Of a stretch of 64,000 nt of DNA, positions 11,446 to 24,379 are shown one piece after another; the stretch's first letter is position 1, and each line of letters begins with the position of its first letter. The notes under the pieces are model-generated. The model searched no databases, had not been told where the DNA came from, and saw nothing but the letters and a program-made list of their open reading frames with translations. Source of the stretch: Tamarix chinensis (lineage: Eukaryota > Streptophyta > Magnoliopsida > Caryophyllales > Tamaricaceae); the NCBI GenBank assembly GCA_030549775.1, contig CM060174.1:13200128-13264127 (forward strand), in the 5' to 3' direction. The translations under genes were made by a program, and so were the position numbers.

Positions 11446-12376
11446 ACTGATTTTAAATTTTTGTATAAAAAATACATTTTTTTTTAATTTATTTTTTATT
11501 TTTATCCTTACTTTTTTCTATTATTTATATATTAAATATTTTATTATTTTTTAATAAAAAGTATAAATATAATTTTAATATTACTTTTTATTAATTCTTT
11601 AAAAAGTGTGTAGATTAATAAAAATGTATTATTTTTTTGTACAAAAATAGTATAAAATTTTAACCTGTTAATGATTAAATCATCAACGCTACAAAAGGAG
11701 ATCAACATTGTAGTAATAATTTGGTGGTAGTGATAAAGGGTGATGGTCATTTAGAAGGCGGTGGAAAGTGTTGGTAGGAGACGATGGAGGTAGAAATGTA
11801 AATGGAATGAAATTTATCTAAAATTTAACGAATTTTATTTATGTATATTTAAACGAATATGAATATATATTTGATGGGTGGAATAAAATGTATGTAGGGT
11901 TCAAGTATTGATACTAATAAGTGGTATGCATATCTATACCCTATATTCATATCCATACTCGTTTATCAGATATATAATCATCCTTTTACCCTTAATTTTA
12001 TAAAGGTTAAAATTATCATTTTCCTTAAACCTAAATGGATAATATATTTTAATAGGTAAACGAATTATCCGTCAGGTAATGGATATCCAACAGATACATA
12101 TATGGATATATTAATAGATATTCATTCGAGTACGGATAAGAATCTAAGTACGAAATTTTTTATCAGTTAAGGATACGGATACGGGCATACTCATCCCGTT
12201 TAAATCTCTAGATGGAGACAATAATAGTAGTGTAGTTCTGTAGGGGTGGCATGATGGAACAATGATAAAAGTTGGCAATAAATAGTATAGCAGAGGAGGA
12301 AAGATGATGGATGGCACCTGTAGTAAAGGATCACGGATTATGGCGGAGGAAGAGGGAGTGCTAGTAGTGGGGCAAC
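11301..12376. other. A+T-rich spacer with (TA)n and a GGATAC-type degenerate repeat
   Basis: There is a (TA)n run at 11411-11440. From about 11860 to 12205 short words such as GGATAT, GGATAC and ATACTCATCC recur on both strands, as in old non-autonomous DNA transposons. I found no ends or target duplication. Confidence 0.4.
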
Positions 12377-12555
12377 GGTAATAATAGTTATGATAGATGT
12401 TGTTGCAGTGGTGGAATGGATATATAAGACTATAGTAGTCAATAGGGAGTGGTAATAATGGTTATGATAGGTGTTTGTTGCGGTGGTGGAATGGATATAG
12501 AAGACTATAGTAGTCAATAAAAAGTGGTAATAATGGTTATGATAGGTGTTCTTGG
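12377..12555 (+). repeat. minisatellite, 74-75 bp unit, about 2.4 copies
   Basis: Units start at 12377, 12451 and 12526 with GGTAATAATGGTTATGATAG and contain GTGGTGGAATGGATATA and GACTATAGTAGTCAATA. The unit is purine-rich on the plus strand. No coding role is seen. Confidence 0.8.
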
Positions 12556-13018
12556 GGATATGGTGGTGGTGCTTATGGAGGGGGAAGGTGATGGCTGTAT
12601 AAATATTTTTTTAATTTGAAACATTTTCGTTTAATGAAGCTATAAATAATTTTTTTAGATTAATGAAACAACAGTTTTAAAAATCAAATTTATTATCAAA
12701 CTAATTTATTATTAATCCGACCAATGAACTAATTATTTGATTTGGTGGACGAGTGCTTCACATAAGTTTAATAAATAGTAAACTTATTTAAAATTAAAGT
12801 TTAAATAAAATTATAAATTTAGTTAAAGTTTTTATAATATAAATTTAGTTGAAGTTTTTATAATTTTACATAATAAAACAAAATATAGGCCCACATGGTA
12901 TGTGCACCCCTAAGAATATTAGTACTACCCAGTGCCTAATGAGCTTTCTTTTTACTTTGTGCGACAATAATCCTTTATCCTCTCCTTCGTGGTCACTTAC
13001 CCTTTGTTATATAATATT
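12556..13018. other. A+T-rich spacer
   Basis: Very A+T-rich. A short direct duplication near 12815-12865 repeats a TTTAGTTRAAGTTTTTATAAT phrase. No gene or element end is seen. Confidence 0.4.
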
Positions 13019-14319
13019 TGTAAAAATTTAATTATAAAATTTATAATTATGTGTAATTAATTATAAAAAATTATTATAAGGTTGGATATTATATTATTAT
13101 GTGTATTATTATTATTATGTGCTAGTAATATAGAGTATTATATAATTTTTTCCCTTAGATGTATTAATTAGATAGAACTTTTGTATATATTGCTCTCTTC
13201 TAATTATTTTAATCGACCTTGATCCTTTCTTCTTCTTTTTTAACTCTTAAGCCCAACCCTCTAACCTTATCACATTCTCTCCCACATAACACCCATGCTA
13301 CCTTTGTGGTGTTCCAGCCGACCCAACCAAACTAAGCCTCTGTAGTTTAAGTCTAACTAGTTCAATTTAGTTAGCCTAACACTACCTCAAACACCACCTC
13401 TTGTAGCCAGCATTTTATGATTATTTTCATGTGCCTTCCCTATTCGTTTGCGCCCACTTGACCATACAATACCAACCTGCCCCTGCCAAATGTACATTTG
13501 ACTAGCCTTGCACTCCCAGCCTTCACGTCCACTTGACCATACATTCATAATATCGCTTGACCCCTACATCGAGCCAATCTTATGTTCATCCCCTGCTTGT
13601 TTTGCTATAACCTCGCAAATTGTCCCCTTGCCTCGCATCCTTCTTCTTACGCATCAAACCCCCCTTCACTTGCCTTGTTTGTTTTGGTTTGCACGCTGCC
13701 AATTACTCTTAACTCCCTCCTTCTAGATTTTTTTCCCAGTAGCCCTATCCTCCTCCCTATTAGCTTCCTTGGTTTTTATTCTTTTTCTTTTCTCCTTTTC
13801 CTAGCATTTTTCGCAACAACATAGCATCCTTCCAACTCCATGATGTGCTAGCATTCAAGTAGTGCCACCTTTGCATGTTGAAAAAACACCATCATAACCT
13901 CCCAACGCAAAACATCTCCTTAGCTTCACCAACCATCATCACCACCATCGAGCTTCCTTTATGTGTGACCTTCCAGTGCTCATCCATGCTACATGCAGCA
14001 CTAGCAAGCAACCTCCCTGGCAACGCAACTAGACCACCCCGGCCCCTCTCAGATGAGTTACTTCATTACGCAAGCTTCTAGTGTCAACCCATCCTCTAGT
14101 GAAGTCATCCCCCTGTGTGAGAGTTAGTCATTGCCGGCTACAAATCTCCTTATGTGAAGACCTCACTTGGTAGGCATTTATACCGTGAGTTTGTGCATTT
14201 TGGAATTTTGTGGTATCCTTATATAACCTAGCCTCAATTGTTTTGGTTTCTTATATATATTTTTTTTATATTTATCATTTGGTGTAGGTGTTAATACATA
14301 TATATATATATATATATAA

Positions 14320-14370
<51 letters not shown>

Positions 14371-15677
14371 TATAGGGTGTGTTGTTGGCATTAGGTGATC
14401 ATAATCTTGTTTGAGATGACCATGGAGGGGTATTAGGTGATCATAATCTTGCTTGAGATGTGTTAGAGGAGACATTTTGTGGTACATTTTTGTGTATTTT
14501 GAAGACAAATCCAACTACTCTGTAGATGATAGAATTTGGTTGCAAGCATGTTATGTTATTTTAGAATATAATCATGTTAGGCTTTTGTTATGGCATTTTT
14601 CATGTTTTTATATTAGAAAGTGAAAGCATGTAATATTATATTTTTTATGTGTAATTTTATGATTTCTACAATACTGTATGATGGTAGGTTAGAAATGAAT
14701 TATCTTGTATGTTTTTGTAGTATTTAATATATGAGGATGTATGCATGTACTGATATAAATTGTTGAGCGAATATTATGTATCTCGAGGGTTTAGGGTTCG
14801 GGTAGGATTTTACCCTACCAAGCCATTTTGTGATATGACATGCATGCTATTTAGTTAGGTTGTGATATATGGCATGGTAATATTTGAGCATGATTAGGGT
14901 TAGTTTAAATAAATCTTTAGTGTATGCATTATAAGCATAAATGTCTTTTACCTATGCCCTAATTTATTTGCTACCATGAATGCCAATATGTGCTTTAAAT
15001 TCATTATGCATGAATAGCATGAAATTTATAAAATGTTAGAAATGCATGCTAGGGCTTTATATGTGTAATATATTAAATTCCTACTCATAAGCAATATATT
15101 ATGTCACCATTTTGTAGAATATTTTCTTGATAAAGATTTGACATTATTTTATTTTAGCATTTTCATGTGAAATGTCCTTTAAAATAAATTATAATGATGA
15201 ATTGGATAAAAATGTGTAACTAGGGTTCTGAAGGACATTTTGTCTTTTTGAGACTACAATGTACTTGTTGCAAGTAATTGGACTAGGTTAACTTTTAGTT
15301 GGCTTTAGAGTTAACTTTTGATTGATATATTGATAGGTGACATTAGGGTTGGCCTTGGAATAATTTGAAATAAATGGTTAATAAGATATCAAAATGGGAT
15401 GAGTTGAATTGATTGTTCGGGCTATGGTATGATGCCTACCCTAGGTCATGATGGTATTATTTGTGTTGGCCCTTGTGGTCCTTGTAGATTTGACTGTTGG
15501 TTGGACCTTAGTGTCCTTGTGGAATAACAATCCTAGCTTGAATAAGATAATAATCACATAAAGTGAAAAACTTGAGGATTAGAAAATGATCGAATGTCTT
15601 GGTAGGGTCATTGAGTGCATAGTTATACATCTGTTAAAGGGATCATTTTTACTCACAGGGAATTGCAAACCCTATAG
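13019..15677 (+). mobile_element. fragment of a giant Ty3/gypsy-type LTR
   Basis: It has the layout of the other giant LTRs in the window: an A+T-rich opening (TGTAAAAATTT at 13019), a pyrimidine-rich stretch (about 13195-14080), then A+T-rich sequence with ATGCATG and TTAGGGTT words. It ends with a block resembling the AAAGTGAAA...AATAA repeat zone (about 15540-15600). There is a dense (TA)n/(TATG)n run at 14297-14372. No 3' LTR terminus is seen; the next giant LTR starts at about 15678. Short frames in the pyrimidine-rich part are not genes. Confidence 0.4.
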
Positions 15678-16569
15678 TGAAATGCCCCAAAAATATTAGT
15701 TTTGAGAATTGAAGTTAAAGGGATTTATTAGGAAAATTAATTAAATTAATTATTTTTATTGGAATAGGAAGAAATTATTTAGGGCAAATTAAGAGGAAAT
15801 TTACAAATATTTTTATAAGGGAAAATTTGAGTATTTTGCTAATTAAAAAATTTAGAAAAAAATCTTTTAAAAATCCTAAATTAGCCTAAAAAGGAAATTT
15901 AATATTATTTTATTTAAAATATTTTCAGTTTAAATACCCAAAATATTCTAATTAATTTAATTAACCCCAACCTACCTATTTTTCTTTTTCCCCTTTTCCT
16001 CTTTCTTTTTCTTTCTTCCTTTTTCTTTTCTTTTTCTTTCTTTTCTTTCTTTTCTTCCTTTTTCTCTCCTTCCTTCTTCCGGTTGGGCCTGTCGCGACCT
16101 ATTTCCATCGCGCCCGTCCCTTCAATGTGCCCTAGGAGCAAAACAACGCTCATTCTTCCCTCTTTCCCTAGAACGCCGCGTTCCATTTACAAAGTTTATA
16201 ACCGGCGCTGGCCCGGTTCTTCCTTCTCTTTTCTTCTCTTTCTTTTTCCCCCAGCTGGCCGGTCCACCCTCTTCTTCTTCCTTCTTCCTCCTCCCCATCG
16301 ACCAGTAACTTAGTTAGCTCGAAAATAGCGCCGCCAACTATGCTTGTCGTGACTGGTCGTTTCTCCCCTCAGTCTAGACTACCACCACCCTTATTCTCCA
16401 TCTCTTCTTCTCAAATCTTAACTCTTTCATTTACTTTCCCTTTTTCAAAGCCACCGCCACCGCCGCCGGTGCCGCCCATCTCTACCAGCCTAAGGTGGAA
16501 CCCTAAACCCTCTCAGCCCTTCTCCCCTATTTATTTAAGCTTGTTTTATTTTATTTCAATTTTTAACTA

Positions 16570-16576
16570 ATATTAG

Positions 16577-16655
<79 letters not shown>

Positions 16656-16748
16656 GGTTCAATATTAATGTTATTATTTCTTATCACGGTCGAGAGTATA
16701 TATAAATTATTTAGGGTATTAGTTTCATATTATTAATATTATTATAAG

Positions 16749-16799
<51 letters not shown>

Positions 16800-16805
16800 T
16801 ACTAT

Positions 16806-16852
<47 letters not shown>

Positions 16853-16860
16853 TTACTATT
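16570..16860 (+). repeat. (ATT)n and (ACT)n microsatellites
   Basis: Long pure (ATT)n at about 16572-16655, a second (ATT)n at about 16750-16793, then (ACT)n to about 16851. Related (ACT)n and (ATT)n runs occur at 18905-18960 and 19060-19085 on the far side of the LINE. They are part of the giant LTR: the minus-strand copy at 45,242-49,245 has an (AGT)n/(AAT)n run at a comparable place (47727-47765). Confidence 0.9.
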
Positions 16861-16922
16861 AATTATTTAGAAGGCTGAAGCCCTACTTTATTGTATAATG
16901 CGAATATTACTAGTTACTACCT

Positions 16923-18809
16923 CGTCTAGCGGGAGTACTTGAGTCTGTGGTTGGTCTGGAACAGGGAGCCTTTGTCAAAGGACATCTGATGTTAGAAAAA
17001 ATTATTCTTGTTTAGGAGATCATCAAGGAATACAACAGGAAAAGGACCTCTCGGAAATGCTACATAAAGGTAGAATCAAGAAAGCATATGACTCTCTTTC
17101 TTAGCAATTTCTGAACTCTCTTCTGCTCAACCATAATTTCCCTCAATGGTTTGTGGACTTTCTCATGGAATGTGTTACTACATGCTCCTATTCTTTGAAG
17201 TTGAATGGTAGTATGTTTGGCTTTTTCAAAGGCCATAGAGGGTTGAGGCAGGGGGATCCACTTTCTCCATACCTTTTTGTTCTATGTATGGAGTATTTTG
17301 GGATAAATTTGAGGAAACTGGCCTAGAACGAGGATTTTGCTTATCACTCAAGATGTAAGGAGCTATCCATAACTCATCTTGCTTTTGCTAATGATGTGAT
17401 TCTTTTTGGTAGAGGGGATAAATCATAGATTGGTTATCTACTCAACTCCCTTCAACACTTTAGTCAGATATCGGGGCTTAGTGCTAATCCCTTGAAATCA
17501 CAGATGTTTTTGGCGGGTTTGGATGATAGGACAAAGCATGAGTTGCTGATTTGGGTAGGGACACCACAGGGAATTTTTCCTTTTAGGTACCTGGGAGTCC
17601 CCATGAATCCAAGTAAGTTGAGGCCAATTGACTATGAAGTTCTGATCAATTCTATTTGCTCCAATCTAAGATTGTGGAGAGCAAATGCTATGTCGTTTGC
17701 AGGAAGATTAGAACTCATCAATTATGTCATTCAAGGGATTGTTGGGTTTTGGCTTGGAATTTTTCCCATTCCAAAGGTGGTGCTTTTTAGAATCACCAGT
17801 CTTTGTAGGAGTTTCCTTTGGCAAGGTAAACAACCTAAGGTGGCATGGGAAGTAATATGTAGACCGCATAAGGAAGGAGGATTGGGTCTTAAATGTCTAG
17901 CATCTTGGAATAGTGCCTTCCTTAGCAAGTATTTATGGGCTCTTTAGGAGGAGAAAGAAACGCTTTGGTACAAGTGGGTGCATAGTTTCTATTTGAAGAA
18001 CAGGTTTTTGATCTTTTCTCCCCCTCACATGAAACCTCCTCTTTTATGAGGAACTTATGGAAAATTTGGAGAGTCATTAAGGAAAATACGGGAAATCCTG
18101 CTCAAGCTATGCAGCTAATTAGGTCATGGGGATCTAATTCTGGGTTCTCTACACAACAGGCTTATGATTTTTTATCGCAGCAAAGCTGAAAAATGGGGAA
18201 ACTTCAGGATTGTCTGGCACGGATGCCCAACAAAAATATATACTTTTGTTCTTTGGCTTGCACTTCTTCGAAGATTGAATACTAGAGACCGCCTTTCCTT
18301 CCTCAACATTGATCCAAAATGTCCAATTTGTTCCAATGACAGGGAAAGTCATGAGCACTTGTTCTTCCAATGCTCTATAATCAATCATGTGTGGAGCCTA
18401 GTCAAAAGTTGGTTGAGAATCAATAGAGGTGCAACAACATTGGAAAGTGCTATAAGAGTTTTGCATAGGCAAAGATATGGTGGATCCCCCTTGATGAGAG
18501 CAAGAAGGCTAGATATCCATGTCCTCACCTATTTGATTTGGAAAGCAAGGAATGCTGCTGCTTTTGATAACAAGGCTTTAGATGTTGAAGGACTATTTGT
18601 GTAGATCCAAAAATATGTGTATAGTTATCTTTATTCTTCTGCTTCAAGTAGTTGCTTAAATATCTGAATTGTCTGGAAAATGCCTTGTAATTTTTGGCTT
18701 TGCAAGCTCATGTTGGGCTACTTGCTTTGCCATATTTGCCTATGGGTATGCCCAGATTTTTGTAATACACAGGCTTTAGTAATATATTTACCATTTACCT
18801 GGGGGTGAA
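16923..18809 (+). mobile_element. 5'-truncated L1-type LINE inside the giant LTR
   Basis: Only the distal part of ORF2 and the 3' UTR are present, as expected of incomplete target-primed reverse transcription. The possible target duplication is near TTACTACCT (about 16914) and CTACTACCT (about 18811), but the surrounding microsatellite makes this weak. A tail is not clear. The LTR's microsatellite zone continues on both sides. Confidence 0.6.
16955..18604 (+). pseudogene. LINE ORF2 remnant (RT C-terminal half and zf-RVT)
   Basis: Broken frames read AFVKGHLMLEKIILV (about 16968), KLNGSMFGFFKGHRGLRQGD (about 17200) and PLSPYLFVLCMEY (about 17260). The catalytic box reads FAND at 17384-17395, so the first Asp is replaced. 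An uninterrupted stretch at 17492-17947 carries FRYLGVPMNPSKL, LWRANAMSFAGRLELI and SFLWQGK, typical of the RT thumb of plant LINEs. The final part (18164-18604) contains CPICSNDRESHEHLFFQC and WKARNAAAFDNK. Stops between the pieces show it is inactive. Confidence 0.8.
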
Positions 18810-18906
18810 TACTACTACCTTTATTATTAATAATATTATTGTTATCATTATCATTATTCTTATTATTACTATTATTATAAACAACATGTATTATTACTAT
18901 TATGAA

Positions 18907-18962
<56 letters not shown>

Positions 18963-19979
18963 ATGGCACTTTTACTATTTTGGAGTAGGGTCAAAAACCC
19001 TACCTTATATTACTTTCAGTTAAAGTCATTTCATTATCATCATCATCATTATGATGATGATGATTATTATTATTATTATTATTATTTTGTAAATTCGATT
19101 ATTATTTTCATTACTATTATTAGTACTATTTTTATTAATAATGTCTTAATGATATTGTTAGCATTATTTTGGGTGAAGGGTAGAAGCCCTTATATCACCA
19201 TCAGTTTTGAATCATATTAATATTATTATTAGTATTTTTAGTATTATTTCATATAGTTATTATTAGTATAGTATTATTTTTATTAAAAACCTAGTCTTAG
19301 AATAAGTTAGTAAATAATAGTATTTTTTTTTGGTATAAGGGAACCTAATTCTAGTTTTTCCTCATTTAGGTGAGACCAGTCAAAGTCCAAAAGAGGCGTA
19401 GGAGCGTGCTCCAAGACCGGTGACGTTTTAGGTAAGGGGTAACTAAGGCCGTTTGTGTATTATGTGTTTTATATGCCATGCATGCTATGTGATATGATCT
19501 ATAATTTATTTTATGTGTATTTGTATAACTGTCATATATGCAGCATGATATAGAGTTGAGGTAAGTTCGTGTAATAAATTGTGGCATATTTATTATGTGT
19601 ATGAGTTGTGTTTTTATTGTGATATGATATGGCCCATAAGACATGTATGATAGGTTGTATAATATGATGATAAGGAGCAGACTAATGTGGGGTTGGCTTG
19701 TGTGTTATATGATCATGCATGGTGGAATTTAAAGATGAATGGTGGAATTTAGGGTTGCATGGGAATTTAGGGTTTCACGTGTGAGCGTAAGAATTTGCAT
19801 GAAAAAGTTCGCACGTTTTCATGGGGGATATAAAGTTTGCATGAGAGAAAGATTTACGTATGGAAAGTTGAGAAAGGGTGTAAGGAAGGTATTAGAAGTG
19901 TCGTTTGGGGGTTTTGAACACTTTGGGTGGAAAATAGTACGCAGGGTATTGTGAGGGTATGGAGAAGATTGAGTTAGGG

Positions 19980-20185
19980 TTTGTTAAGGTTAACTGTGGT
20001 TTGTTGTGGTTAACTAGGGTTGGTAGGGCTAATTATGGGTTGGTGGTGGTTGACTAGGGTTTGTGGTGGTTGACTAGGGTTTGGAGTGGTTGACTAGGGT
20101 TGGAGTGAATAACTAGGGTTTGGTGTGAATAACTAGGGTTTGGTGTGATTAACTAGGATTGATATGGCTAACTAGGGTTTGGTGG
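19980..20185 (+). repeat. minisatellite with TGACTAGGGTTTG-type units, about 20-23 bp
   Basis: About nine imperfect units of the form GTGGTTGACTAGGGTTTG lie inside the giant LTR. The unit contains TAGGGTTT, which resembles a plant telomere repeat permutation, but the spacing and variable half show it is not a telomeric array. Confidence 0.75.
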
Positions 20186-20579
20186 TAACAAGTGTGTACT
20201 TGGTGAATAAAGTATGATAATGAATATAGAATCCATGGTCGTGGAAAATGGGGTATTGGTGTAATCCCCTAAAATTTTAAAAGCCCATAATTTAATAAAT
20301 AAATTTTATTTGGGATAAATTAGGCTTTAAATCTATTTAATTTAACTATTTTATGGATTTTTGAATATATAAGATTGGATATAAATGTTTAATAAATTAA
20401 AATAAATATTCTGTTATTTTACCATACCCTTTTTATTTAAATAATTTTCCAAACCATTATTTTACTAAAATTATCCTTTTAAACCCTTATATTTTAATTT
20501 TATTAAATTAAATTATTAAATAAATTTATTACCCAAAAATATTGTATTTTATTATTTTATAAATTAAATTATTTTAGTT

Positions 20580-21790
20580 AAACCCATTTTCCTTTTCTTT
20601 TTCCTTTCTCCCCCTTTTCCTCCTTTTTCTTCTTTTTCTCTTTTCTTTCTTTTTCTTTTCTTCGGGCCGCCACTAACTTGGCCTGCCCTTTCTTCCCCTG
20701 GCACTTGGGCCGCTGGCCCAATTTTTTTTTCTTTTCTCCTTCGCGTGAGCCGGCCGCCCCCTTTCTTTTCTTTTCTTTCTTCCTCGACCGGGTTGGCCCA
20801 CGTGAATTTCCTTCGGTCGCCCGTCGCACGCACCCAGCCCCCTCCCCCAACTCTTCTTTCTTCTTCCTTTCCTTCTTCTTTCTCTATCACCGGCGAGAAT
20901 CCCGACCCCTGCCATCTCGCCTGCAACTCCCTCTCCTCTGTTGACCTTCCCTATCTCCCTCCCTCTCCTTCTCGTTGTTTTCCTGCCATACCGACCCCAC
21001 CATCTCTCTCTCCCTCTCCCTGCCATTGCCACACCTTCCTCTCCCTCTCCCTGCAACTCCCATCCCCCTATCGCCTACCGCCACCCTCGAGCCTACCTAT
21101 CCCCTCCCCTCTCTCCTTCATCTTTTTCTCCTTCCCTTCCTGTCCCATTCGGCCATTTTTCTCGAGCCTCACATGCTCCCCGACCCTCCTTTTCTCCCTT
21201 TCTTCTCCTCCCCTCTCTCCCCTGTTTTTGTTTTGCCGCCCATCTCCTCCGCCGCCGCCGCCGCCTCAACCACCACCTGCACCGACCCTTGCCACCCTCT
21301 ACCTCACCCCCGAACCATCACAACCCCCATTGAGCCACCCCGCAGCCTCCTTCTTCCTCCTCTCCTATTTTTCTCTTCTCTCCCTCCCATCTCGGTAGCC
21401 ACCCTGCGCAACCTCGATCCACCGTCGTTCCGCCGTCTCTACCGCCACCTGAGCCACCAAACCAATCCTTGCAACCCCCTCTACCACCTCCAATCCTCAT
21501 TTGGCCGAAACCACCACCCAAAGGCCCTCGTTTTCCCTCCCTATTTTCCTTCCTCACTAGCCCCCATCTCGACCTCCCTCCTCGGCCGCCACCTTCGCAG
21601 CTTCGCTGCCACCGCCTCCACCACCTTTAGCCACCGTCAACCCTTCCTCGATCACCACTTACACCCCCTCTCCACCTCTGCACCATTCCCTTTCTTTAAA
21701 TCCTCCCCCACATGCCTCTTTTCCTAGCCTAAAAACCCTAACCCGAAATTGCCCATTTTTCCTCTTTTCACCACCTTCAAGCCCCCTCCT
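20580..21790 (+). promoter_or_regulatory. C/T-rich tract of the giant LTR (possible promoter/leader region)
   Basis: Over 1 kb the plus strand is dominated by C and T with scattered GCCGCC runs. It ends with CCTAACCCG-type words near 21740. The same kind of tract lies at 15960-16540, 36280-37070, 44845-45235 and, in reverse, 47830-48960, always a few hundred bp after the LTR start. Pyrimidine patches near transcription starts are common in plants, so this may mark the LTR start site; that is inference. The long frames here (up to 250 codons) are low-complexity and not genes. Confidence 0.4.
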
Positions 21791-22489
21791 CCTTATTTCT
21801 TTGCATGCAGCTCATGCTGCATTAGCAGCATGAGTTTCTACATTTCTCGATCTAGTTGTTTAATAATTTTAAGGTATAATAATATTTTAATTTAAGTATT
21901 TGATTAATTAAGCATTATAAAGTTTTATACTTTGATTTTATTATTTCTAATGTAATAAATCTTGATATTATTTTTTAGGTATTGGTTTTGATAATCAAAG
22001 CTTGAACCTTTAACTGGAATACCGGTAAGGTTCGTTTTTGCAAGAATCGAGGTAATCGTTAAATCCCACTTAAATACATGGATTAATGTATGTTAGCACA
22101 TTAGGATTTTTAATATATTATTATGCTTGGTTTATGTTGTTTAATATGATACATGTAGTTCTTGTGTTGATTGACAAAAAGGAAGCATGGTAGATTATTG
22201 CTATGTATGAAAATATTATTTAGGATAAGAGTTTGGTTGTTAATGAAAATGTTAAGTATTAACTATGTTATATTATGCTATTGTGATTCTTCATGCATGA
22301 TTAATATTTTGGAAGCCTTAGGAGATTTTAGTAAGGTATCTTGTACAAGAATATGGCCTAATTATATATGAGTGCTAATAATGTTATATTAATTATAAGA
22401 GTGGTGGATGAGGAGTTAATATTAACATTTTATGTAGTAATAATAATAATTTAATATAAGTGGTGTACTAAGGGCAAAAAGGTAATTCT

Positions 22490-23700
22490 TAATTAAAAAG
22501 GGTATTATGGTAATTTTGGAGGCAAGAGTAAAATAGTAAATTTGTTAATAAAAGGATAAAATGTTAATTTTGGAAGTAAGGGATAAATTGGTCATTTTGG
22601 AAGTAAGGGGGTAAAATGGTAATTTCGTAATTAAAGGGGCAAAAATGGTAATTTTGTGAATAAAGGGTAAAATAGTAATTTTGTGATTAAATGGTAAATT
22701 GAAAATTTTGTAAGAAGAGGGCAAAATGGTAATTTTATAATAAAGGGTAAAATTGTAATTTTGTAATTAAAGGGAAAAATAGTAATTTTGTGATTAAAGG
22801 GCAAAGTGGTAATTTGAAAATTAAAAGAGGTAAAATAGTAATTTCATAATTAAGGATAAAATGGTAACCTTTATAAGTGAAAGGGTGTTATGGTAATTTT
22901 TGGAAGTTAAGGGGTAAAATGGTAAATTTGAAAGTAAAGGGGTAAGATGGTAATTTTGTAAATAAAAGGGGTAAAAGTGAAAATTGGAAAGGAGTAACTT
23001 GGTAATTATAATAATTGAGAAGGGTAAAATAATAATTTAAATAACTAAAGGGTAATTTAATAATGCAATAATGGAGAAGGGTAAAATGGTAAATATGATA
23101 AATGTGAGGGGTAATTTGGTAATTTAACCGACTAGAGGGTATTTTCGTAATTTTGATAATAAAGTAGGGTAGTTTGGTAATTATGACGATTAAGAAGGAC
23201 AATTTGGTAATTTAGATAACCAAAGGGTAATTTGGTAAATTTAATAATGGAGAAGGGTAAAATGGTAATTATGATAATATAAAAGGGTAATTTGGTAATT
23301 TAACCAACCAAAGGGTAATTTGGTAATTTTGACAATGAAGAAGGGTAGTTTGGTAATTGATAATAGAGGACGGTAATTTGGTAATTAACTAAATAAATGG
23401 TTAATTTGGTAATTAGGATAATGAGGAAGGGTAATTTAGTAATTTAACCAATTCAAGGATAATTTATTAATTATAATAAAGGAGAAAGGGCAAAGTGGTA
23501 ATCTAACCAACTAAATGGAAAGTATATTAAGGGTAATAATTATGAAGGGGGATTAGTGACCCAATAAGTATGAGAAATAACTTAGTAACCTAAATCGAAT
23601 AAGGGGTAATTTGGTAATTATGTAACAAGGAGGGTAACATGGTAATTTGTTAAGTAAGGAAGGGATGACTTAGCAATTATATAAGTAAGGGGCAGATGAG
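22490..23700 (+). repeat. cytosine-poor minisatellite of GGTAATTT / AAAGGGTAAAATGGTAATTTTG units
   Basis: About 1.2 kb consists of imperfect 20-35 bp units built from AAGGGTAAAATGGTAATTTTG and AAGGGTAATTTGGTAATTT. The plus strand has very few cytosines. Late units pair up as TTTAACCAACTAAAGGG / ATAATGGAGAAGGG, suggesting a higher-order repeat. It lies wholly within the solo LTR at 20260-25390. Confidence 0.85.
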
Positions 23701-24379
23701 TAGTTTGTACCTAATATGTCGTTGTGATCGTGGAATTTCATAATATGACTCAAATAACGCTGATTAGCGAGGTAAGAGTATTTGATGATTAGTAGGTATC
23801 ACGAGAACGAATTCTAACTCGAAATTAGATGATATTAAGATGGCCTTAATGATTCTTCTGTGTTACCTTGGACAACTATTTGAATAAGAAATGTTTGATG
23901 AAATCCGAATGATTAAAAGTGAATAATTATATGATTGTTGTGCTTCTGTGATCACCCTTAATTAAGACACTAATACTTAAAGTGAAAGATCTTGAGATCG
24001 GGAATGGTGGCTCTTTAGGGGTCGCTACCCTAAAGATGTGGTTTAGCCCACGATTATTTGGTATTTGCTGGAGTGCCTTTGTGCCCCAGTCAGGCCCTAT
24101 ATCTACTATGTCTAGCTCTACGGACCTAGTTAGGGGGTATGCATACTTAAGGATTAGGTGTCCTTGTTGGTAGGGTACTGAGTTAGCTTTATGCACCAGT
24201 ACGACCAAGGTACATTTGCGTCCCTAGGTTGATAGTTGAAGGGTACTAAGTAGCTTTTATACACCAGTGCGACCGGTGTACCTTTGTGTCCCGGGATCTT
24301 GATCTCCCTATCGAGGCAAATAAATGGAATTGTTGTGCTGATTAAAAAGGAAAAATATTAATCGTTAAAGTGAAAGATT

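Noticed and set aside
14297..14372. Functional regulatory element at the (TA)n(TATG)n run
   Set aside because: A simple microsatellite inside an LTR fragment; nothing else supports a role.
20564..21056. Minus-strand Lys/Glu/Gly/Arg-rich frames of 90-127 codons
   Set aside because: They are the complement of the same pyrimidine tract; low complexity with no domain.
20745..21727. Overlapping plus-strand frames of 217 and 250 codons
   Set aside because: The sequence is an almost pure pyrimidine tract rich in Ser, Pro and Leu codons in all frames, lies inside a solo LTR and matches no domain. Open frames are expected from the lack of A in such DNA.
22490..23700. CRISPR-like array
   Set aside because: Units are imperfect, spacers are not unique and the context is a plant LTR; it is a minisatellite.
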